The position numbers were made by a program, and so were the translations under genes. From NCBI RefSeq assembly GCF_007692705.1, contig NZ_REBN01000277.1:1-44031 (forward strand): 44,031 bases of DNA, written 5' to 3'. Shown here piece by piece: positions 38,626-44,031 of this stretch. Numbering within the stretch: the stretch's first letter is position 1; the number at the start of each line of letters is the position of its first letter. Source of the stretch: Mongoliibacter sp. Lineage in GTDB: Bacteria; Bacteroidota; Bacteroidia; Cytophagales; Cyclobacteriaceae. Below the pieces are notes generated by a model. That model did not search any database, was not told where the DNA came from, and saw only the letters and a program-made list of their open reading frames with translations.

Positions 38626-38645
38626 GAAAAGCAAATTATAAACAC

Positions 38646-39761
38646 ATGAAAACTATAAAAAATATCCTGTTACTTTTTTTCACTATGTCTTTAATGGCAT
38701 GTGGAGAAAGTGAAAAAAGAGAGTTTGATGGCAGTGTAAAAATTTCTGGCAAGCTGGAAAATATACCTTCAGGGCAAGTGGTTCTTGCCTACATCAATGA
38801 AGATACTCCTGAGCAGATAGCTGAAATACCTGTCAATAGTTCTGGTAAGTTTGAGTACAATTTAATACTGGATGGACCAGGGTTTTATTTACTAAACCTG
38901 ATGGGAAGTAAAGAGGTGAAATTGGCACTTTATGACCAGGATGTTGAGATATCCTACAACTTTGCTGATGATACCAGCTTGGAGGTAAGTGGTTCTGATG
39001 ACTCGCAAAATGTACAGAAAATCAATGCTTTGATGGCAGAATACCAAGGTAACATCAATTACCTCAATACGGTATATATGGATGCGATGAAGGCCAAAGA
39101 TCAGGAGAAGGTACGAAAGGTGCAGCAAGATGCACTTGAACTAGAACAAAGCCATGCGGAAAAGGTTAAAGAATTGGTTAGAGAAATGGATGGAAGTTTT
39201 GCTGCTTTGCAGTCTTTTGCCATGATCAATCCGAAATCAGACTTTGAGTTTTTGGATGAAACAGTAACCAAAATGGCTGAAAAATATCCAGACTTCAAAG
39301 ATGTACAAAACCTTATGGTTCAATTAGAGGAGATGAGAATTTTGGCAGTAGGTCAACCTGCACCTGATATTTCGCTTCCTAATCCAGACGGAGATGTAGT
39401 GAACTTGTCTGATTTGAGAGGTAAATATGTCTTGATTGATTTTTGGGCTGCTTGGTGTAGGCCATGTAGAGAGGAAAATCCAAATGTGGTGAGATTATAC
39501 AATGAGTACAAAGATCAAGGTTTCGAGGTTTTCGGTGTTTCGTTGGATAGGACCAAAGAGGCTTGGGTCAAAGCCATAGCGGATGATGAGCTTACATGGA
39601 CGCACGTCTCAGATTTGAAGTACTTCAATTCAGAGGCAGCATCTCTTTACCAAATCAATGCAATTCCAGCTACATATATGCTTGATCCTGAGGGGAAAAT
39701 CATAGCAAAAGATTTGAGAGGGCCATCTTTAGAGAACAAATTGAAGGAAATTTTCAATTGA
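38646..39761 (+). CDS. DUF4369-thioredoxin (TlpA-like) lipoprotein
   Basis: The 371-aa protein is a lipid-anchored thiol-disulfide oxidoreductase of the TlpA/ResA type. The signal peptide ends MSLMAC (lipobox Cys19). A DUF4369 domain of about 30-130 residues contains SGKLENIPSGQVVLAYIN. A helical linker follows, then a thioredoxin fold with the active site WCRPC (Cys271 and Cys274) in VLIDFWAAWCRPCREENPN and the cis-Pro region NAIPATYMLDPEGKII. It should face the periplasm and reduce or isomerise disulfides, or act in cytochrome c maturation; the substrate is not indicated. It is a single-gene unit, with a hairpin cluster upstream and a terminator downstream. Confidence 0.92.
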   Translation: MKTIKNILLLFFTMSLMACGESEKREFDGSVKISGKLENIPSGQVVLAYINEDTPEQIAEIPVNSSGKFEYNLILDGPGFYLLNLMGSKEVKLALYDQDVEISYNFADDTSLEVSGSDDSQNVQKINALMAEYQGNINYLNTVYMDAMKAKDQEKVRKVQQDALELEQSHAEKVKELVREMDGSFAALQSFAMINPKSDFEFLDETVTKMAEKYPDFKDVQNLMVQLEEMRILAVGQPAPDISLPNPDGDVVNLSDLRGKYVLIDFWAAWCRPCREENPNVVRLYNEYKDQGFEVFGVSLDRTKEAWVKAIADDELTWTHVSDLKYFNSEAASLYQINAIPATYMLDPEGKIIAKDLRGPSLENKLKEIFN

Positions 39762-39785
39762 TTATAATACCATTCAAAGAATTAG

Positions 39786-39814
39786 GTCATGTTGAATTTC
39801 AGCATGACTTTTTT
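39786..39814 (+). terminator. terminator after TlpA-like gene
   Basis: A 10-bp stem with one G-T pair (GTCATGTTGA / TCAGCATGAC) is followed by six Ts. It starts 25 bp after the stop. Confidence 0.8.
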
Positions 39815-39876
39815 AAGTGAAAAAATAATTTTAATTTCCTCAAATTTCAATGATGCAAATAATTGGAATTTTCATT

Positions 39877-39884
39877 TACATTTG
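39877..39884 (+). promoter_or_regulatory. possible -7 element of the envelope operon
   Basis: TACATTTG fits TAnnTTTG and is followed by GCGCC. It is about 150 bp upstream of the first operon ATG. The only upstream TTG is 11 bp away, too close for a normal -33, so the site is partial. A leader of about 140 nt would result. Confidence 0.4.
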
Positions 39885-40034
39885 CGCCATTGATCGAATA
39901 AGTAATCGAAATACCTGAATTTCAGTTGCAGATATTAAAATACCTTAATAGATCTATAAACATCGATTCTATGGAATGCTTTTTGCTTTTAGTGGAATCG
40001 ATCAGCAAAAAAAACAAAAACAATAAGATCAAAA

Positions 40035-40505
40035 ATGAAAAAAAGAACCATCCAATCACCCCTGAGCAGGTTGTTGACCTTAGCATTGTTCTGCTTGTTA
40101 GCAATGGGAGCTTGTAAAAGCAAAAAGAAAGTTGTAGCAGCTCCAGAACCTGCTCCAGTTGAAGAACCTGCACCGACACCGCCGGCTGCCGAGCCACAAC
40201 CTTCTGCTGAGGAAGTAGCAGTAGGTAAATTGGAAAATTACTTCTCAAGTATTTCCAATTCCTCAAATGTCGACACTGCAAACAGAACAATTTCAGAAGC
40301 TATGGGAATGTTTTCAAACCAAGACACCCCTGTTTTGATTGTTATCCATGAAGAGAATGGAATTAAAGACTATGATGAGCCTACGACCATCAATAAGTAT
40401 CTTAATTACCTGAAGGACACCAAGAAGAACCTTAACTTCATCTCTGACATCAGACTTGATAACAACGGAAGAGTCTCTGAGCTTGAACTTCGTAGAAAAA
40501 AATAA
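40035..40505 (+). CDS. Pro-rich lipoprotein, first gene of envelope operon
   Basis: I do not recognise a named family. The 156-aa protein has a lipoprotein signal (lipobox Cys27, LLAMGAC) and then a Lys-rich patch. A Pro/Ala/Glu linker spans about residues 36-62 (APEPAPVEEPAPTPPAAEP) and is of the kind that spans periplasmic space or peptidoglycan. The C-terminal domain of about 95 residues starts KLENYFSSISNSSNVDTANR and ends NNGRVSELELRRKK. That domain resembles parts of the products at 40526 and 41927 by eye (pattern: aromatic-hydrophobic start, Ser/Gly-Ser, Thr, then Asp-x-Asn-Arg and a Phe about ten residues later). It is the first of four consecutive plus-strand genes of exported proteins, 20 bp before the next. 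Confidence 0.8.
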   Translation: MKKRTIQSPLSRLLTLALFCLLAMGACKSKKKVVAAPEPAPVEEPAPTPPAAEPQPSAEEVAVGKLENYFSSISNSSNVDTANRTISEAMGMFSNQDTPVLIVIHEENGIKDYDEPTTINKYLNYLKDTKKNLNFISDIRLDNNGRVSELELRRKK

Positions 40506-40525
40506 TTCTGAAATAATAAATCACC

Positions 40526-41104
40526 ATGAAAAAAATTATCCAGTTATTCCTGTTTTTGTTTTTTACAACGACAGTCGTTTCCCTAGCGCAGTCAGACAAT
40601 ATTAGTCCCGCAAGGAAGCAGGCAATTGATTCACTTGCACTAGAGAAGGTGAAAGATTTGTCTAAATATATCTCAATCATAGGCAGTAAAGAAACTCAGT
40701 TTTCGGAAGCAAACAGAGTTATGGACAGGGCAGAAGAGCTTTTTGCGCCAGATGCTGAAATGGGAGTTTCTTCTTTGAGTAGAAGAGAGATCGCTTACTA
40801 TAAAGTAAGAAGATACTTCGAAAGGCTGATGGCACTTAACTATGATAGGGTAAATATTACTTGGTACGACATCCATTATATTTCCGATCTTGAAAGACAG
40901 CCTGATGGAAGATATGTAGGTGTAGTTACTGTTTATCAAAGGTTTGAAGGTACTTCTTTGGAAAGTGGCTTGAACTATAGAGATACCACCAAAAAGGATA
41001 TCACCATTTATGTTGAGAAAAAACAAACTCAAATTGCAGGTAGAACCATTGAGTTCTGGGATGTAATGTTGGGTGATATCAGAGTGACTGAAACCTCCGC
41101 ATGA
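40526..41104 (+). CDS. secreted protein of unknown function, 192 aa
   Basis: The 192-aa protein has a signal peptide ending VVSLAQSD at about residue 22 and a soluble alpha/beta body. The first half (KDLSKYISIIGSKETQFSEA with NRVMDRAEELF) matches the start of the module in the flanking lipoprotein and the LRR protein. The second half (YVGVVTVYQRFEGTS, DITIYVEKKQ, IEFWDVMLGDIRV) looks like beta strands. No catalytic motif is visible. It overlaps the next gene by 4 bp (ATGA), so the two are translationally coupled and probably made in matched amounts. A periplasmic partner or adaptor role is an inference. Confidence 0.8.
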   Translation: MKKIIQLFLFLFFTTTVVSLAQSDNISPARKQAIDSLALEKVKDLSKYISIIGSKETQFSEANRVMDRAEELFAPDAEMGVSSLSRREIAYYKVRRYFERLMALNYDRVNITWYDIHYISDLERQPDGRYVGVVTVYQRFEGTSLESGLNYRDTTKKDITIYVEKKQTQIAGRTIEFWDVMLGDIRVTETSA

Positions 41105-41940
41105 GAAAATTAATTTTAGTAGTATTAGTTACAATATTATCTGTTGAGTTGGCGCCGGGGCAAGGTTTGTATAGCCCCGGCCAACCCAAAGATGATGGGA
41201 GATTTGCAGCTTCCACCAAACAAGTAAATCAATTTTTCAGACGCTTCAATGCTGAAGAATCTGTTGAAGGGGATAAGCGCTATTATGAAGGTGATCCCTT
41301 ATACAGAGACAGAGAGCTTAGAGGTAAATTTATAAGTATACTTTTCGATAATGAAACTTCTTCAGTTGATTCAGAAACCAAGAAACAGTTTTTGAGCGAA
41401 GTACTATCAGAAAATTATCCTCAATTTATTCATTTTCACCGTGAAAACTGGTTCGCAGAAGTCAGTTCTGTGTTCACATATAAGGGAAAAAGAGAAAATG
41501 TAACTTTATTCCTAAAAATCCAGCCGGAAGGATTGGGTTATGAATGGGTGATCGATAAAGTTGTTTTCAAGCCATTTAAAGATATATTCAAAAAGCCTGA
41601 GGGAGATGCTAAAGGGTTCTTACATCCTTTGAGCCATGAACTTGGATTTATGAACCTGAGGAAGGCATTTCAAGATTCAGATACCCCCGAAGCTTATACT
41701 CCTAAAGAGTATGATCCGGATTATTTAACGCTTTTTCTTTATGAGATGAAAAAAGGTAGCATCAAATTTGAAACAATAAATGATGTGAAGTTTCATTTCT
41801 TCCAAATCAATAACTGGTATTTTGAATTGAATCAATTCAATAGACCAGGTTTTAATACAGGCTGGCTAATCAGTAATCTGGTAAAGTTGAACCCTGGAGA
41901 TAAAGAATCTATACTAAGATATATATATGACCAGAAATAG
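41101..41940 (+). CDS. secreted protein of unknown function, 279 aa
   Basis: The 279-aa protein starts with a signal peptide (about residues 1-21, ending VELAPGQ). Its mature part is rich in Phe, Tyr, Lys and Asp. QVNQFFRRFNAEESVEGDKR near residue 43 vaguely resembles the module start in its neighbours. Beta-like stretches follow (WFAEVSSVFTYKGKRENVTL, YEWVIDKVVFKPF), then a C-terminal half with PLSHELGFMNLRKAF and WYFELNQFNRPGFNTGWLIS. I find no known domain or catalytic motif. Its 3' end overlaps the LRR gene start by 14 bp in another frame, so it is closely coupled to it. Confidence 0.78.
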   Translation: MRKLILVVLVTILSVELAPGQGLYSPGQPKDDGRFAASTKQVNQFFRRFNAEESVEGDKRYYEGDPLYRDRELRGKFISILFDNETSSVDSETKKQFLSEVLSENYPQFIHFHRENWFAEVSSVFTYKGKRENVTLFLKIQPEGLGYEWVIDKVVFKPFKDIFKKPEGDAKGFLHPLSHELGFMNLRKAFQDSDTPEAYTPKEYDPDYLTLFLYEMKKGSIKFETINDVKFHFFQINNWYFELNQFNRPGFNTGWLISNLVKLNPGDKESILRYIYDQK

Positions 41941-44031
41941 TCCTCTATTCCTGCTTTTCTTGACTTTTCTTGGCACTACCTCACTTGTATTTAGCCAAGA
42001 CATTGGCGGCTACAATAAATCAGAGGTCAAGGACCTTGGTCAGAAAGTAGAAGATCAAGTGAAATTTTTAGAATATTTCCTGAATACGGTAGGAAGTAAG
42101 GATACTCCTGCCAGAGATAAGGATGTTATTATAAGAGAAAGTTATTTGAAGATTTTCCGTGATGGGAAAGTTCAGGTTGAAGACGACCTATTACTGGATA
42201 GAAAAGTAATCACAAATAAAGATATTACAGCTTATCTCAAGGATATTGAGTTTTTCTTCAGGGATGCTAGTTTCAAATTTAAAATTAGAGAAGTAAAGCC
42301 ATTTGAAAGAGATAATGGTGAGCTATCTTTTATAGTATCCATGGATAGGACTTTGGAAGCTCAGGGACTCAATAAAGAAAAAATCACCAATACCAAACAA
42401 AGGTTTATTGAGGTCAATGTGGATCCAAAAACAAATGAACTCAAAATAGCCAGCATGTATACTACAAAACTCAGTAGAGATGAAGAGTTGCAAGAATGGT
42501 GGGGAACAGTTTCTTATACATGGGAAAGTTATTTCAGATCAAAAATTGGTTTGAGCGAAAGTGATTCAGTAACTCTTGATCATTTATATAAGATAAGTAC
42601 TCTTGATAGCATAAATATGTCAGGTAACCAATATGTGGTTGATCTGGAACCTATAGAAGCACTTAGAGACCTCAAATACATAGATATTAGCAATACCAGA
42701 ATCACAGAGCTGAATCCTATCAGTAATGTGACGTTTTTGACCTATCTTAATATTGCAAATACGCCAACCGAGGATATACAATTTATAAAATATTCAGATA
42801 AACTTACTGTCTTGGATATTTCAGGTACTCAGATCCAAGATCTTAGTGAACTTGGCAATTTAAAACAATTGCATACATTAAGAGCAGTGAAAACTCCAAT
42901 AATGAGCTTTGGGGTATTGAATTCATTCTCTGCTTTGAGGCATTTGAATTTAAGTGAAAGTGGTTTCAATAATGTAGAGAATATCAATGAGCTAACCGAT
43001 CTCAAGTATTTGGATATCAGCAATAATTACCTGATTAATTTTGAAATGTTAAGTCAGTTGGAGAGCCTTGAAGAAATCAATCTTCAGGAAACCAATATTG
43101 TGGAGATCAGTCCTTTATCGGCACTTTCTAAATTGAAAGTAGTAAACATTAATCAGACAGAGGTAACTGATATTTCTCCTCTAAATGACAACCCTTCACT
43201 GCAAAGAGTCTATGCAGATAGAACCAGGATTTCAGAAGCCAGCGCGGATATGTTTTCCAGAAGAAATAGAAGAGTTCTTTTGATGCACCATGTAGAGAAT
43301 CTACAAACTTGGTGGGAGGGTCTTCCGGAAGCTTGGAGAGAGGTGTTAGGTGAAATTAATCCCGATTTAATAAACAATACTCCAAGTGTTGAAAGCTTGA
43401 CTTATACCGTTGGTATGGATTCATTGGATATATCAGGATCTGCAATCAAAGGTCTTGGACCGGTTTTAAAATTCAGAAAAATCAATCACCTTAACTTTGA
43501 TGATACAGAAATTCAGGATTTAGCTCCACTTTCCGACATCAAAACCTTGACTAGTATATCGGGCAGGAATTCCAAAGTTAAATCCTTACAGCCCTTAGCT
43601 AACCTTTCTGAGCTTACTTATCTTGATTTTTCCAAGGCGGCTGTAGCTACTTTAACTGATCTGCATAGTTTGAAAAAACTGGAATATTTAAATGTGGATG
43701 CGGCTCCAATCGAAGAGGCTGAAGTTCCTGACCTATTGGAAATGATGCCTGATCTTCATTTGATCTACAGGACTTCAATTCTTACAGATTGGTGGGATAA
43801 TTTGGAAGATAGGTGGAAATCATTGCTCAAAGGATATTTCAAAGGGTCTGAAGATCCTGACATGGAAACATTGCACTTGTGGACTTCTAGCCCCAAACTT
43901 TCTATTGAAAGGGTTTCAATCTCAACCTTGAGACCTATGCTTATATTTGTAAACCTAAGAGAATTGAATATTCACAATGTCCCGGTTACAGATTTTTCAA
44001 TTCTTGGAGAAATGCTATTGTTGAAGGAATT
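41927..44031 (+). CDS. secreted leucine-rich-repeat protein (partial)
   Basis: An open frame runs from ATG 41927 to the window end, 701 codons without a stop. A signal peptide ends VFSQD at about residue 25. An N-terminal module of about 130 residues (KFLEYFLNTVGSKDTPARDK, then IKIREVKPF-like strands) resembles the modules in the two proteins encoded upstream. Internalin-like repeats of about 22 residues follow, such as LKYIDISNTRITELNPIS, LKYLDISNNYLINFEMLSQL and LKVVNINQTEVTDISPLN. The repeats are broken by three helical inserts with the pattern WW-x6-W at Trp191/192/199, Trp462/463/470 and Trp622/623/630, each leading into a new LRR block. It should lie in the periplasm or on the cell surface and bind protein or glycan partners; this is inference from LRR biology. 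It is truncated only by the window. Confidence 0.85.
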   Translation, partial: MTRNSPLFLLFLTFLGTTSLVFSQDIGGYNKSEVKDLGQKVEDQVKFLEYFLNTVGSKDTPARDKDVIIRESYLKIFRDGKVQVEDDLLLDRKVITNKDITAYLKDIEFFFRDASFKFKIREVKPFERDNGELSFIVSMDRTLEAQGLNKEKITNTKQRFIEVNVDPKTNELKIASMYTTKLSRDEELQEWWGTVSYTWESYFRSKIGLSESDSVTLDHLYKISTLDSINMSGNQYVVDLEPIEALRDLKYIDISNTRITELNPISNVTFLTYLNIANTPTEDIQFIKYSDKLTVLDISGTQIQDLSELGNLKQLHTLRAVKTPIMSFGVLNSFSALRHLNLSESGFNNVENINELTDLKYLDISNNYLINFEMLSQLESLEEINLQETNIVEISPLSALSKLKVVNINQTEVTDISPLNDNPSLQRVYADRTRISEASADMFSRRNRRVLLMHHVENLQTWWEGLPEAWREVLGEINPDLINNTPSVESLTYTVGMDSLDISGSAIKGLGPVLKFRKINHLNFDDTEIQDLAPLSDIKTLTSISGRNSKVKSLQPLANLSELTYLDFSKAAVATLTDLHSLKKLEYLNVDAAPIEEAEVPDLLEMMPDLHLIYRTSILTDWWDNLEDRWKSLLKGYFKGSEDPDMETLHLWTSSPKLSIERVSISTLRPMLIFVNLRELNIHNVPVTDFSILGEMLLLKE

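Noticed and set aside
39926-40117. 63-aa open frame over the leader of the envelope operon
   Set aside because: It overlaps the lipoprotein gene in another frame, has no good start and no recognisable protein pattern; the lipoprotein has a clear signal peptide.

Overview
This window is an AT-rich stretch of chromosome from a member of the Bacteroidota, most likely order Cytophagales and family Cyclobacteriaceae or a close relative. The lineage call is an inference. It rests on TAnnTTTG-type promoter elements, the parA-parB-DUF5683-dapB-lepB gene order, a TamB gene followed by a lipoprotein TamA-like gene (TamL), a CheB-CheR-PAS-kinase fusion, DUF4369-thioredoxin lipoproteins, and an M23 peptidase divergent from alaS. 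No rRNA, tRNA, CRISPR, phage or transposase gene was recognised.

Layout. (1) 133-4967, minus strand: a tightly packed housekeeping operon read as UPF0173 hydrolase, parA, parB, DUF5683 protein, dapB, lepB, ending at a strong hairpin at 99-129. (2) 5120-8653, minus: yidC and pyrG, each with a start internal to a longer open frame. (3) 9017-11634, plus: an unknown 157-aa protein overlapping a CCA-adding-type nucleotidyltransferase, then a secreted TPR protein and a terminator. (4) 11933-12694, minus: a GNAT acetyltransferase and a small membrane protein. (5) 13031-20379, plus: tamB and tamL, a two-gene outer-membrane assembly operon. Its promoter is recognisable, but tamB has no ATG start.

(6) 20537-33000 is a regulatory and stress region. 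It holds CsbD, an MscS channel, a coiled-coil lipoprotein and a 50-aa Lmo0937-type membrane peptide. Interleaved with these are a REC-PAS-histidine kinase, an Rcp1-like response regulator, a membrane histidine kinase of the phytochrome-kinase type, a single-domain receiver followed by a sigma-54 activator, and a 1077-aa CheB-CheR-PAS-histidine kinase. No chemoreceptor, CheA or CheW is present, so the CheB/CheR domains probably serve general signalling. (7) 33060-38328 returns to housekeeping: M23 peptidase (minus), alaS and gatB (plus). (8) 38.5-38.63 kb carries a GC-rich cluster of hairpins, probably a dispersed repeat, followed by a DUF4369-thioredoxin lipoprotein.

(9) 40035 to the window end is the least understood part. 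Four overlapping or closely spaced plus-strand genes encode exported proteins: a Pro-rich lipoprotein, two unknown secreted proteins, and a large leucine-rich-repeat protein cut by the window edge. At least three appear by eye to share a module of about 100 residues. The LRR protein also contains three copies of a WW-x6-W motif that break up its LRR blocks. This operon is the best candidate here for an undescribed system, probably a cell-envelope complex.
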